Positions 1 to 10,900 of a DNA stretch of 46,745 nucleotides are shown here, piece after piece (the stretch's first letter is position 1; each line of letters opens with the position of its first letter). The stretch spans positions 1-46,745 of the forward strand of contig CAIRMR010000178.1 in NCBI GenBank assembly GCA_903879715.1. Direction: 5' to 3'. This DNA is from an uncultured Bacteroidales bacterium (GTDB lineage: Bacteria; Bacteroidota; Bacteroidia; Bacteroidales; UBA4417). The position numbers and the translations under genes are program-made. The notes beneath the pieces are model-generated. The model ran no database searches. It was not told the DNA's origin and saw only the letters and a list, made by a program, of their open reading frames with translations.

Positions 1-166
1 AAGCAAACAAGGTAAAAAAACGAACCCAGTTGAGATTGTTTAACGAAGATAATTCTCAACTAAAACTCAATCTATCTACATAAACAAAGGCTTTCAGAAG
101 GGTTTTCACTTAAATTTGAAAACTTCCGGACGGCTGTGATCTTCATTCAATAAATGAGTACATCAG

Positions 167-186
167 GAAAAATATAGTCATTTTTC
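167..186 (-). terminator. weak AT-rich terminator candidate
   Basis: A 7-bp inverted repeat (GAAAAAT, 6-base loop, ATTTTTC) overlaps the stop codon of the following minus-strand gene. The stem is entirely AT-rich apart from its base pair, so it would be a weak terminator. Confidence 0.3.
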
Positions 187-902
187 TAGAAGCTAACTCC
201 AATAACAAGATTCAACTGCTCTTTGTCCGGATTTACTGAGAGTGCGCCAGTAACAGGCAATGAAAATTTATCTGTAATTTTCAACTCTTTAGCGGCTTTA
301 ATCCCGATATTACATACAGCGAAAACATCGTCACCATTATCTCCATAGGTGGTGTGCCATCCATTGCCGGCACCGGCAAAAATACCAAAGTTTTTAAATG
401 CGTAGGCAGCTTCAAAATACATATCGCCACCGCCGGGCTTGTTGGCGGGTCCGCCGTTGGATGCATCATTGATAATGTAATTACCCGATAAGGTCAGATT
501 CTTTATTGTATAAGCCGCATTAATTTCAAAAGCATGGCTTGAGGTATCACCCTGGAACTGGAAATACGGGGTGCTCTGATAGTAATAATCAGTTACACCT
601 AAAGTTAATCCAAAGCCAAAAGTATACGATGTATAAAGATCCAATTCGGCTACATCAGTATCGAAATGAAAGCTGGTCGATCCCCATGCTCCAAGTGTAA
701 AGCCTCCGGTTGAAAACTTCAGCCAGGGTTGAATATTTGGACCAGTTCCAACTTTAGTGCCTCGCCATACATAGGAACTTACGACATCCGCTCCTAACGA
801 AAACGGTGATTCTTTTTCCTCTTCCTGGGCATATAGTGATACTGTTAGTAATACCGTCATTAGAAGAATAATCATTCTTTTTGAATGTAGTGCTGTTTTC
901 AT
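186..902 (-). CDS. Gcw_chp-like outer-membrane/periplasmic beta-rich protein
   Basis: About 238 residues with a clear Sec signal peptide (MKTALHSK, hydrophobic stretch, cut near LYAQ). The mature start, with the SSYVWRG motif and alternating aromatic/glycine beta-strand pattern, resembles the TIGR02001/Gcw_chp family of small beta-barrel-like proteins of unknown function. These are often encoded near ammonium transporters and PII proteins, but neither is visible here. The chain ends in VIGVSF, a terminal aromatic residue as in many outer-membrane barrels. An upstream in-frame ATG at 908 and a TTG at 911 would add two or three residues; 902 is preferred because it leads straight into a normal signal peptide. 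The family match is from memory of its motifs; location in the outer membrane is inferred. Confidence 0.7.
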   Translation of the reverse strand: MKTALHSKRMIILLMTVLLTVSLYAQEEEKESPFSLGADVVSSYVWRGTKVGTGPNIQPWLKFSTGGFTLGAWGSTSFHFDTDVAELDLYTSYTFGFGLTLGVTDYYYQSTPYFQFQGDTSSHAFEINAAYTIKNLTLSGNYIINDASNGGPANKPGGGDMYFEAAYAFKNFGIFAGAGNGWHTTYGDNGDDVFAVCNIGIKAAKELKITDKFSLPVTGALSVNPDKEQLNLVIGVSF

Positions 903-942
903 AATCATCAATTTAAGGGTTAATTAAACAATTAATTCTTTG

Positions 943-950
943 CAAAAATA
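943..950 (-). promoter_or_regulatory. -7 box candidate for the Gcw_chp-like gene
   Basis: TATTTTTG on the minus strand fits the Bacteroidota -7 consensus TAnnTTTG and lies about 40 bases before the start codon. No convincing -33 TTG is seen. The rest of 912-1326 is very AT-rich and holds no gene that I can see. Confidence 0.35.
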
Positions 951-1326
951 CATTTTATTTTAATACCCCCCTGTTTTTTTTGATTCATCTTTATTATTTA
1001 TACCATTTTTAAATAATATACCCCATATTTTTAACTACTATTTTAATTTTTATATACTTTTTTATATTATGCCCTTATTTTTAATTTTTTAACAAATAGC
1101 ACCTTATTATTAGTTACCGGCTTTGTGAGCAAGTGTTTTTACACTGTTTGCTTCTCCTAAAAAGTTTGCGATTGACTTCTTTTAAAATCGATTTTCTGTT
1201 TTCATAATTTTTTATCTTACATCACACAAAAATCATTTTTCCCGGGATTCCGGTGCGTTTTTATAGCCGTATCCTTCATATTGAATATAAAATCCTAATT
1301 TTACACAGATATTAACAACCAGCTTT

Positions 1327-2013
1327 ATGCTTGCGGAACTGAGTCAGATTACAAAATACTATGAACAACAGGATTCTTCTGTCCGAAACCATGTTCTTCA
1401 GGAGATATCGCTGCAGGTTGCCAATAATGAACGGATTGCTATTGTGGGGCCTTCAGGTTCGGGCAAAAGCACCCTTCTCAATATCCTTGGCACTCTCAAC
1501 AAACCGTCGTCAGGTAAAGTTCTTCTTGAAGGCGTTGCTGTAGACCAAATGCCGGAAATCCAACTGGCTGAACTCCGGAATACCTTTCTGGGTTTTGTTT
1601 TCCAGATGCACCATTTGCTGCCGCAGCTTACTCTTTTTGAAAATGTAATGCTTCCTGTTTTGCCGCGAAAAGATAAAATCGCCACAAAAGCAGCCGGCCA
1701 GCGTGCCGTTCATCTGATTGAAAGAGTTGGATTAATAGACCATATGCATCAGTATCCTTCGCAGCTATCGGTGGGTGAATGCCAGCGGGCAGCGGTTGTT
1801 CGCGCTCTTATTAATCAGCCACGCTTATTGCTTGCCGATGAGCCAACCGGATCGCTGGATGCCGCGAGTGCTGAAAAACTATCAACCTTACTCGCTGAAC
1901 TTAACCGGGAACAGAATGTTGCCATGGTTATTGTTACACATTCGATGGAGCTGGCTGCTAAAATGGATAAGATATATCAGCTTCGGGAGGGGAGGTTAGT
2001 TTTAGGTAAATAG
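1327..2013 (+). CDS. ABC transporter ATP-binding protein (LolD/MacB type)
   Basis: A 228-residue ATPase subunit of the LolD/MacB/FtsE class, energising export or extraction at the inner membrane rather than import. Visible motifs in order are Walker A GPSGSGKST (about residues 41-49), Q-loop GFVFQ, signature LSVGECQR, Walker B LLLADEPTG, D-loop SLDAAS and the switch histidine in VTHS. The signature is unusual: the first glycine of LSGGE is valine. No binding protein or lipoprotein-specific partner is encoded beside it. The large FtsX-type permease at 2533 is the obvious partner, although 519 bp of repeat-rich DNA separate the two. Length is normal for the family. The substrate cannot be told from sequence. 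Confidence 0.9.
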   Translation: MLAELSQITKYYEQQDSSVRNHVLQEISLQVANNERIAIVGPSGSGKSTLLNILGTLNKPSSGKVLLEGVAVDQMPEIQLAELRNTFLGFVFQMHHLLPQLTLFENVMLPVLPRKDKIATKAAGQRAVHLIERVGLIDHMHQYPSQLSVGECQRAAVVRALINQPRLLLADEPTGSLDAASAEKLSTLLAELNREQNVAMVIVTHSMELAAKMDKIYQLREGRLVLGK

Positions 2014-2203
2014 AAAATGGGGGAAATGGTTTGACGATCTTACCTTAAAATGAAAAACATATAACAAAAAATGAAAAAGTGAACTGCTGCTGAAACTTAT
2101 TCATTATATGTTATGTGTTTAATGTTAGGAATTAATTCCCCTGCCCGGCTAAACGCTAACATGGACAAGCAAGAAACAAAAAGGGATAGGAAGTCAAATA
2201 GCT

Positions 2204-2350
2204 AAAGGCAAAGGTCAAAAGTCAAAGTGAAAGTCTAAAACGAATAAATTCTATTAAATGTAAGAGCTATCGCAGTCAAAATTCTCAATCTCTATTTTTT
2301 TGTAAGCCATTGATTAGCAAAAAACTTCGACTTTTGATCTTTGACTTTTT
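2204..2350. repeat. inverted heptamer arrays, locus A
   Basis: About five purine-rich 7-bp units (AAAGGCA, AAGGTCA, AAAGTCA and variants, 2204-2238) are followed by three pyrimidine-rich 7-bp units (ACTTTTG, ATCTTTG, ACTTTTT, 2330-2350). The two arrays are partly complementary, sharing an 11-base match, so a transcript could fold back here. The element lies in the 519-bp gap between the ABC ATPase and its permease. Confidence 0.6.
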
Positions 2351-2389
2351 TCATAACTGAAAATTATGCCAGAAAAAACCTCAACTTAG

Positions 2390-2439
2390 CGAAGTGGTCT
2401 CATGCGATGCACTGAGACTTCGGCGTGAGCTCAGCCGAA
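2390..2439. repeat. REP-like double hairpin
   Basis: Two hairpins share bases and cannot form together. The first pairs CGAA (2390-2393) and GTCTCA (2397-2402) with TGAGAC (2413-2418) and TTCG (2419-2422). The second pairs TTCGGC (2419-2424) with GCCGAA (2434-2439). It lies about 95 bp before the permease start. It resembles a dispersed intergenic palindrome more than a terminator, since no T-tract follows. Confidence 0.45.
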
Positions 2440-2532
2440 CGCTTGCGGAAGTGAGTACATTTAAAATAAGCAATGAGCTAATAATTTGATATTTTAGACA
2501 CTAACCCCTAAAACCCAACCCCTAAATCCTTC

Positions 2533-5500
2533 ATGTCACTAATCCCCCTGATCCTCAGCAACCTGAAATACTACCGGAAAGCCTACCTGGCAATCCTGGC
2601 CGGTACGGTCATAAGCACCGCGGTGCTTACGGGCGCATTAGTGGTTGGTGATTCAGTAAGTTATAGCCTCGGACATTTGACAGAAATCAGGCTGGGCAAA
2701 ACCCGGTTTGCAGTTCAGGCGGGCGATCGGTTTATCAGGCAGCAGCTTGCCAGCGATTTGTCAGCGAAGACTAAGACCCTTATTGCGCCTTTGTTACAAC
2801 TCGAAGGCATAGCGGTAAATACGGATAAAAACACACAACTTAACCGGGTTGAGGTGCTGGGTGTTGATACCCGGTTTCTGAAATTGTGGGATTCTCCAAC
2901 ACCGCTGCCTGGTGACGATGAAGCCATATTAAGCCGGAATGTAGCGGAAAAGCTGAATCTGAAACCCGGTGATGAATTCATCCTGAAAATACGTAAACAG
3001 GCTAAAGCTTCCGCAAATGCTCCTTTTGTGTCGGAAAAAGAGCCGCTCATTACTTTCAGGCTAAAGGTTTCCGCCTTAGCAGACGATCAGCAAATGGGAC
3101 GATTCAGTTTAAAAAGCAATCAGTCGGCACCTTTCACCGTTTTTATCAACCTGGCAGCAATGGCCCAAAAGGTGGAATTAACAGGCAATGCCAATGTATT
3201 GTTGTTTGCAGATACAAAAAGCAAAGACCTGACTCTTTCAAAACTGGATTCCCTGCTTCATAAAACCTGGAAACCGGAGGATGCAGGAATTGAATTCAGG
3301 AATTTAACCGGAAATGGCAACTACGAAATACGATCCGGTAGAATATTTATTGATGATAACACGGCAAAAGCAATTAAAACAAGTATTCCGGGAGTAAAAC
3401 CGGTACTTACATACCTGGTAAATTCCATTTCGGCGAATGGCAGATCTACTCCTTATTCATTTGTAACTGCAAAAGATCCGATATTACCCAAACAACAATT
3501 ATCGGAGCAGGAGATTATAATCAGCGACTGGCTTGCCACCGATTTATCAGTAAACCCGGGTGATTCACTTACTTTACGGTATTTTAAAATGGGTTCATTC
3601 CGGAAACTGGTGGAAGACAGCACCCGTTTCCGCATAAAAATGATTTTACCCATCACTGATCCAGAATTTGACCAGACTCTGATGCCTGATTTCCCGGGTA
3701 TGTCAGATGCCGGAAACTGCCGCGACTGGGAAACCGGGGCTCCCGTGAACCTGGATAAAATCAGGGATAAAGATGAAAAATACTGGAACGATTACCGTGG
3801 AACTCCCAAAGCCTTTATTTCAACTGCCGCAGGTGAGAAACTTTGGGATAATGCTTTCGGAAACGCAACAGCATTCCGGTTTAACGCCGACAGCAACACT
3901 TTAGCTTCGTTAAAAAGCAACTTAATGGCCAAACTTAATCCAAAGGAAAATGGACTTGCTGTAAATGATGTATATACCGAAGGCAAAACAGCTGCAGCTA
4001 ATTCAACCGATTTTGGCGGACTGTTCCTGAGCCTGAGTTTTTTTATTATTGCAGCTGCTCTGCTGCTTACTGCTTTGCTGTTTTCGCTGCATGCTCAGAA
4101 ACGGATGTCCGAAACGGCTGTTCTGGCAACATTGGGTTTCAACAAGAAGCTGATTATCCGCATTTTATTCCTGGAGACTACTTTAATTGTAATATCCGGG
4201 AGCGTGATTGGAACTATTACCGGGATATTCTATAACAATCTTTTATTAACCGGGCTTAATACGTTGTGGCAGGATGCTGTAAATACTTCAATGCTGCAGA
4301 TACATCTGAAACCGTCTACACTTTTTCTGGGTTTCGCTCTGGGTGTAATAACCGCTTTACTGACACTGCTTTTTGTATTGCTACGAAACCTGCGAAAGCC
4401 CCTATCTGCAATGGTTAAAGGAATTGTAATTCACTCGCCCGAAGCAAACCGTTCGCGAAAAAAAATAAGTTTTGCGCTATCTGTTCTGTTTTTTGCTGCT
4501 GCAGTAGCAATTATAGTTTATTCATTTATTTCCAACCATGCCGGTGCGTCTGCACCTTTTCTTTCGGCAGGTGGATTAATACTGCTTGCATGCCTTTCGA
4601 TGATGTACAGTGCGCTTTTGCACGCCGGTGAAAAAACAAAAAACGCGCTTCCGGGCTTTTTTACCCTGATTCTCCGTAATGTAAACCTTAAAAGGCGACG
4701 GACTATTACAGCCGTGGCGTTGCTGTCGATCGGAACATTCACCGTGATCATTACCGGTGCCAACCGTAAAACATTTTACGGAACCGAAAACACCAGGCAA
4801 TCCGGAACAGGTGGGTTCCTTTTCTGGGCCGAATCAACAGTTCCTGTTTTAAATGACCTGAATTCCTCAGAAGGCAGAAAAAAATATGGGCTTATGGATG
4901 AAGCGGGCCTTAATAACGTGCGATATTTACAAATGCTCCGTCTCGATGGTAACGATGCCAGTTGTTTAAACCTGAATCAGGCTTTACAACCAGCTATTCT
5001 GGGAGTTAACCCAGTGTACTTCGATCAGCAGCATTCGTTCAGCTTTGCAAACCTGGAACCTTCAGTCAACAACCAACATCCCTGGCTGGTGCTGAACACG
5101 CCGCTGGCTCCGGGTATTATTCCCGGTTTTGTTGATCAAACGGTGATTCAGTGGAACTTATTCAAAAAAGTTGGTGATACATTATTCTATACCGATGAAA
5201 AAGGCCAGGCTCTTGGAGTAAAAATCATGGGCGGGTTGAATAACTCCGTGTTCCAGGGAAATGTGCTCGTTTCGGCGGAATTTTTCCGGAAGTATTTTCC
5301 TTCCACCGGCGGGTCCAACATAATGCTGATTGATGACGCATACGCAAAACGCAGGGAAATATCCGACCGGCTTACGTATCTTTTCCAGGATTATGGCATG
5401 GTAGTTACACCGGCTTCGGAACGACTGGCGGAATTTAACTCGGTTACAAACACGTATCTTACCATATTTATGATGCTCAGCGGACTTGGCATTATTATCG

Positions 5501-5832
5501 GCACCATTGGACTGGGAATTGTTTTACTTCGCAACCTGGCAGAGCGAAAAAAGGAAATCGCACTATACCAGGCATTGGGCTTCGGAAAAAGTTATATCGT
5601 GAAACTTGTTTTTACCGAACACCTTTTTCTGCTCTTATCCGGAATTGGCATCGGCGTAATTGCTGCTTTTGCAGGAATTCTGCCTTCATTCTTTTCGCCG
5701 ACTTTCCAACTGCCAACCACCTTTTTGCTGCTGATTATTCTGTTAATAGCAGTAAACGGATTTGCCTGGATTTATTTCCCGATAAAATCATCATTACGGA
5801 AAAACCTGGTGCAATCGCTGCGAATTGAGTAA
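2533..5832 (+). CDS. large FtsX-like ABC transporter permease
   Basis: A 1099-residue inner-membrane permease of the MacB/FtsX superfamily. There is one membrane segment near residues 18-38, then a long extracytoplasmic MacB_PCD-like region. A first FtsX block (about 495-625) has three or four membrane segments and the motif SETAVLATLGFNKK. More membrane segments follow (about 650-745), then a second extracytoplasmic region, and a final FtsX block (about 990-1090) with ERKKEIALYQALGFGKS. The duplicated layout means one polypeptide could supply both halves of the permease, as in other large proteins of this class. The ATPase at 1327 is the likely partner. The role is probably export or membrane-lipid/lipoprotein handling; the substrate is unknown. 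Confidence 0.88.
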   Translation: MSLIPLILSNLKYYRKAYLAILAGTVISTAVLTGALVVGDSVSYSLGHLTEIRLGKTRFAVQAGDRFIRQQLASDLSAKTKTLIAPLLQLEGIAVNTDKNTQLNRVEVLGVDTRFLKLWDSPTPLPGDDEAILSRNVAEKLNLKPGDEFILKIRKQAKASANAPFVSEKEPLITFRLKVSALADDQQMGRFSLKSNQSAPFTVFINLAAMAQKVELTGNANVLLFADTKSKDLTLSKLDSLLHKTWKPEDAGIEFRNLTGNGNYEIRSGRIFIDDNTAKAIKTSIPGVKPVLTYLVNSISANGRSTPYSFVTAKDPILPKQQLSEQEIIISDWLATDLSVNPGDSLTLRYFKMGSFRKLVEDSTRFRIKMILPITDPEFDQTLMPDFPGMSDAGNCRDWETGAPVNLDKIRDKDEKYWNDYRGTPKAFISTAAGEKLWDNAFGNATAFRFNADSNTLASLKSNLMAKLNPKENGLAVNDVYTEGKTAAANSTDFGGLFLSLSFFIIAAALLLTALLFSLHAQKRMSETAVLATLGFNKKLIIRILFLETTLIVISGSVIGTITGIFYNNLLLTGLNTLWQDAVNTSMLQIHLKPSTLFLGFALGVITALLTLLFVLLRNLRKPLSAMVKGIVIHSPEANRSRKKISFALSVLFFAAAVAIIVYSFISNHAGASAPFLSAGGLILLACLSMMYSALLHAGEKTKNALPGFFTLILRNVNLKRRRTITAVALLSIGTFTVIITGANRKTFYGTENTRQSGTGGFLFWAESTVPVLNDLNSSEGRKKYGLMDEAGLNNVRYLQMLRLDGNDASCLNLNQALQPAILGVNPVYFDQQHSFSFANLEPSVNNQHPWLVLNTPLAPGIIPGFVDQTVIQWNLFKKVGDTLFYTDEKGQALGVKIMGGLNNSVFQGNVLVSAEFFRKYFPSTGGSNIMLIDDAYAKRREISDRLTYLFQDYGMVVTPASERLAEFNSVTNTYLTIFMMLSGLGIIIGTIGLGIVLLRNLAERKKEIALYQALGFGKSYIVKLVFTEHLFLLLSGIGIGVIAAFAGILPSFFSPTFQLPTTFLLLIILLIAVNGFAWIYFPIKSSLRKNLVQSLRIE

Positions 5833-5883
5833 AATAATGTTTAAGGATTGGCGTTTAATACAATAGCTCAAAAGTATTTGACT

Positions 5884-5891
5884 TATATTTG
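5884..5891 (+). promoter_or_regulatory. -7 box candidate for the sensor kinase gene
   Basis: TATATTTG fits TAnnTTTG and lies about 70 bases before the kinase start at 5962. No well-spaced -33 element is seen. Confidence 0.4.
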
Positions 5892-5961
5892 TTGTAATAA
5901 AAACGCAGGCTTGTTATGGTTTCGAATTGAGCGAAGCCATGAATACTAAAAACAACTTTAA

Positions 5962-7638
5962 ATGATAAAGCTTAAAACTATTTATGAACGGGTAATTTTA
6001 TTGCTTTCAGTTTCAGCAATTATATTTCTATTACTCTTTACATCCTTATATTTTTATACCCTGATCCAGGAAAAACAGGTTTATGACTCGGCTCAAACAC
6101 AGTTTTATAACGAGGTTGAATCCTTACTCGACCTGAACTCTGAATCCATGCGAATCGCAGTAAATGATTTTACAAGTTCGGACGACCTGGTTGAATTTAC
6201 CAAAAGCAGAAGTACCAAATGGTACAACGAGCATATAATAGGAGCCATAAATAGCTTAAAGGTCGATTACATTTGTGTTTACGATACGGCATTCAACATC
6301 ATAAGTGAAACATCATCTCTGAAAATTTTATCCCGCAGGTTCATCCCACGTGCTGCCGTTTCTGAAATGCTAAAGCTGCGATATTCAAATTTCTTTCTCT
6401 TGACCACCGAGGGATTGGTAGAAGTAAGCGCCGCCTCTATACATCCAACTTTCGACCGCTATCATAATAAAACACAACCCTCCGGTTACGTATTCCTGGT
6501 TCGCTTCTGGGATCTGTCGTTCAAAACCAAGTTGAGCAAAATAACGAGTTCGCGTGTTGATTTTCAGCAATTGTCCGATCAAAAAAACAACAGGGACCAC
6601 AGTGTACTTTCCGTTTCGAAAAATCTGACTGATGCAGATAACAAAACAGTTTCACACATAGTTTTCAACCGGGATTTTAATCTTAATTTCAGAACTTCCA
6701 AATCACTGTTACTCATAACGGTTATTTCATTTATGCTGGGCATGGTTGTATATATTGTCTATGCCAGATTATGGATTTATCAGCCGTTAAATCTAATCAC
6801 CAAGATACTGGAATCAGAAAATACCACTGCAATCAGTAAACTTCAGCAATCAGCCGGTGAATTCAGTTACATTGGAATACTTTTCGAAGACTATTTTAAG
6901 CAGCGAAAGACACTTGAACTTGCCAAACAAAGGGCGGAAGAGAGCGACAAACTGAAATCAGCATTCCTATCCAATATAGCTCATGAAATCCGGACACCCA
7001 TGCATGGAATTCTGGGTTTTGCCGATATGCTTAAAACGGCTTCACTTTCGGCTGAGCAAATGCAGGAATATATCACTATAATTGAGAAAAGCAGTGCCCG
7101 CATGCTCAATACCATCACCGACCTGATCGAAATATCAAGAATTGAGTCGGGCCAGACAGAGATAAACCAATCATTAATAAATATTGACAGACAATTGGAT
7201 AGCATCTATGCTATTTTTAAACCTGAGGCTGACAAGAAAGGCGTTCATCTGACTATTAATAACAATTCAGAAACTGAAGGATCATACCTACGAACCGATC
7301 GCGAAAAACTTGATACAATTCTCACCCAATTGCTTAAAAACGCAATCAAATACACGAAAAGAGGTTCCATTGAAATTGGCTATGTGCTGAAAGGCAAATA
7401 CGTTGAGTATTTTGTGAAAGATACCGGCATTGGCATTGAAATGGATAAGCAACAAGCGATTTTCGGTCGTTTTACACAAGCCGATAATTCATTATCCAAA
7501 ATATACGAAGGCGCAGGCCTGGGGCTATCAATCACAAAGGCTTATGTGGAAATGCTTGATGGCACCATTTGGGTTGAAAGTGAACCGGGAAAGGGATCAA
7601 CATTCTTTTTCACACTTCCCGCTGAAACAGATCTTTAA
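5962..7638 (+). CDS. membrane sensor histidine kinase
   Basis: A 558-residue two-component sensor. A membrane segment (about 11-34) is followed by an extracytoplasmic sensing region (about 35-245) that resembles CHASE4-type sensors in size and position. A second membrane segment (about 250-270), a linker and the kinase core follow. The phosphorylated histidine is H341 in NIAHEIRTPM. ATP-binding motifs are LLKNAIKY (N box), DTGIGIE (about 487) and GAGLGLS (about 516). The protein ends after the ATPase domain, with no receiver, and no response regulator gene lies next to it, so it is an orphan kinase here. The signal sensed is unknown; the CHASE4 suggestion is weak. Confidence 0.88.
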   Translation: MIKLKTIYERVILLLSVSAIIFLLLFTSLYFYTLIQEKQVYDSAQTQFYNEVESLLDLNSESMRIAVNDFTSSDDLVEFTKSRSTKWYNEHIIGAINSLKVDYICVYDTAFNIISETSSLKILSRRFIPRAAVSEMLKLRYSNFFLLTTEGLVEVSAASIHPTFDRYHNKTQPSGYVFLVRFWDLSFKTKLSKITSSRVDFQQLSDQKNNRDHSVLSVSKNLTDADNKTVSHIVFNRDFNLNFRTSKSLLLITVISFMLGMVVYIVYARLWIYQPLNLITKILESENTTAISKLQQSAGEFSYIGILFEDYFKQRKTLELAKQRAEESDKLKSAFLSNIAHEIRTPMHGILGFADMLKTASLSAEQMQEYITIIEKSSARMLNTITDLIEISRIESGQTEINQSLINIDRQLDSIYAIFKPEADKKGVHLTINNNSETEGSYLRTDREKLDTILTQLLKNAIKYTKRGSIEIGYVLKGKYVEYFVKDTGIGIEMDKQQAIFGRFTQADNSLSKIYEGAGLGLSITKAYVEMLDGTIWVESEPGKGSTFFFTLPAETDL

Positions 7639-7902
7639 ATCTTTGTTTTAGCGACTTTTTAATTCCCGAAGATTCGATTTCGATTGGATGTGCGTTTCAT
7701 CTGTTTATTTTTTAATTTTTACGGGTCAGATGGAATTATTAACGTCTTGCTTATTTTTAAAGGTGTTAATGAGCTAAAGGTTCGCCATGGAGATAATCAT
7801 CCCTCTGTGAGACAATTTATAGTCATGGCTCGTTTCATTAAATTATTATCCACTTAACCAGATTGGCATATAAGAATTCTATAATAATCGAACTACAAAC
7901 TT

Positions 7903-7910
7903 TACTTTTG
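7903..7910 (+). promoter_or_regulatory. -7 box candidate for the SNF2 helicase gene
   Basis: TACTTTTG matches TAnnTTTG 29 bases before the helicase start at 7940. No clear -33 element. Nothing else is seen in 7639-7939. Confidence 0.45.
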
Positions 7911-7939
7911 TATTTCAAATCCATAGCCTGCATTTTCCA

Positions 7940-10900
7940 ATGAATTTTAACCAGATTGACTATTACAATTCCTTATCGGATAGTGAGCAGTTCGTGCTAA
8001 ACATTGCTGCCCTGATAGCTGATGATATAACAGTTTATTATTTCCCGGCAGATTCATTACGCAGAAAGAAGATTTCGAATAAACTAGTCGAAATCTTTTT
8101 AGAAGATGCCTGTAACAATGGTTTATTTATTAAATCACTCAAAGAAGGTGGATATTCGGTTTCGCCGGAGTTTTTGATCTACATCTTTCCACAACTGAAA
8201 AGTTATACGGTGGAGTGGGAATATGTAAACGACAGGTACAGGTATTTTTATTACGGTACGTCGTATATCAGGAATTTGAGGGATTTTTTACACTGCCTTT
8301 TATTTAATCAGGTGAAGTATCCTGAAACGGAATTTAAATTCAGGAATAGCGGTTTCGCTCAACTAAGCTACTCCATGACAGGAATACTGGATTATGTTCC
8401 TTACAAGGAGAGTCTTTCGATGATGGACATTTCTATTGTAAGCCAGCTGCTGGAAAATAAAATCCAGAAATGCATATCAGAACTGGAACCGCTTGCTCCG
8501 ATGTATAAGTATATTGAGGATTTCAAAACAAAGGTTTCTCCTGAAAACGCAATAAAACTTCCCTCAGTAAGCGTAAACCAAAACTTCCATCTTGGCAATC
8601 TTTACGAAGCTCTGGCTGCAAATACGTTTGAAGTCACAAGCCACACTATACCGGCTCTATCACATTTATTCCAAGGCGAATTGAAGTTGGCGCTGGCTTA
8701 TTTTGAACGAAGCTTAAAATCTCAGCGTTCATTCGTAAGAGGATCTCAATTGCCCATTGTTCCTCATGATGCCTTTTATTACCTCATTGCCCTTTTATCT
8801 ATAGCACCCGAAGAATCCGCTCCTGTTTTTCAAAAAATCCACATCGCCTTACAAAAAAAGACCTGTTCTTCCAGCGATGTTATTTATATGCCTGTGTTGA
8901 ACTATGCCGTAAATGATAAAAAATCGCTTTCCCAGAGTCAGAAATTACTTTATGAAAATATACTGGCCGATTCTCAGGACTATCTTGGTATGATCAGTTT
9001 TATGGTTTTATACCTGGTTGAAAACGTGCCTGACGGAAAATTTATAACCAGGGCCTTTCAACTCACACAAAAAGCATGGATAAACGGTTATCGCCTGCTG
9101 GCTTACGAAGCGGCATTTATCCTGAAGCAATGGAACAATGATACGGAAACGAATGCTTTGTTTGAAAAAATAGCCGGCTATTTCGATTTCCAGCCGGCAC
9201 TATCGCATATTTCAAGGCAGGAAGACTGGGAAAAATCCCTAAATGTCTTTCTTTCGATGGGAGCAGGAAATGGCAATGCCAAAGGGAAAGACGAGCAGGG
9301 GAAATTCAGGGTGGTATACTTTGTGAATTTTAAACGCCATTTTTTACAACCTGTTTTACAATCCCGCACGGCGAAAGGAACCTGGTCAACCGGCAGGAAT
9401 ATTGCGCTTAAAACCTTATATGCCGGAAAAGTGGAAGGTATGACAGAGCAGGATTTCCGGCTTTCGAAACACATAAAACATTCGAACGGTTATTACGATG
9501 ATGAATATTCAATTCCCTTCGATGCCATAAAAATACTTGTTGGCCACCCTTATGTTTTTCTCGACGGAACTACCGATCTGCCTGTTGAATTAATTGCTTC
9601 ACAACCAGTACTTCAGGTTACCAAAACACCCAAAGGCTTTACATTGGCAACGGATATCACAGATTCTTCAGAACAGTTTATTATTGAAAAAGAGACGAAT
9701 ACCCGCTATAAAATTTATGACCTTAGCACTCAGCAGCAGAAAGTTATCGAAGCCATCCGACAACAAAAAATCACTGTCCCCGAATCCGGAAAAGAGAAAC
9801 TGATGCAGGTTTTAGGCAACTTCAGTACGCAATTTACTGTTCATTCCGATTTGTCAGTTTCCGACCATGCGAAAGTGAAAAGAGTTACTGCCGATCCGCG
9901 AATCAGGGTTCAATTGTTGCCCATGGGCGATGGGCTGAAAGCTGAACTTTTTGCTAAACCTTTTGGTAACTACCCTCCTTACTGCAAACCAGGAAAAGGT
10001 GGTAAAACATTAATCGCCAGCGAAAAGGGCGAACAACTCCAGGTAACACGCGATCTTATAACGGAAGCTGAATATGCCAATCAGCTGATGGTGAAAATAC
10101 AGGCACTCGAAACCCTGGACATCAGCAGTGATTTAATTGCCTTCGGCGACCCTTTGGATTCTCTGCATTTGCTGGATATCCTGAGGGCACATCAGGATAT
10201 ATGCGTTGTTGAATGGCCCGAAGGGGAACGTTTCAAAATAAGGGGAACCGTAAATTTCGGAAATCTGGCTCTGAAGATAAAAACACAAACCAATTGGTTT
10301 GAACTTCAGGGCGAACTGAAAGTGGATGAAGATACTGTGATAACCCTACAACAGTTACTCCAACTCACCGAAAAAGGTCATACCCGTTTTATAGAACTGA
10401 AACAAGGTGAGTTTCTGGCGTTGAGCGAGCGTTTAAAAAAGCAACTGGATGAGCTGCGTACATTTTCAACAACAGGAAAAGACGGTTTGCGTATCAATAA
10501 ATTTGCATCTGTCGCGTTAGTCGATTTTTTTGATGATGTCGCAAATCTGAAATCCGACAAGTCATGGAAAGATTTCCAATACCGCCTGGATTTAGTGCAA
10601 AACGCAGAAACGCAAATCCCGTCAACTCTTCAGGCCGAACTCCGTCCCTATCAGGAAGAAGGATTTCGTTGGTTATCGCACCTGTCCGAATGGGAGGCTG
10701 GTGCATGCCTGGCCGATGATATGGGCCTTGGGAAAACCATTCAGGCTTTGGCTATATTGTTACATCGGGCGCATACAGGCCCGGCCCTGGTGATTAGCCC
10801 GGTTTCGGTAATTCCAAACTGGATAAGCGAAACCGCCAAGTTTGCGCCCACGCTTAAGATAAAAACACTGACATCCGTAAATCGGGAGCAAACATTAAAA

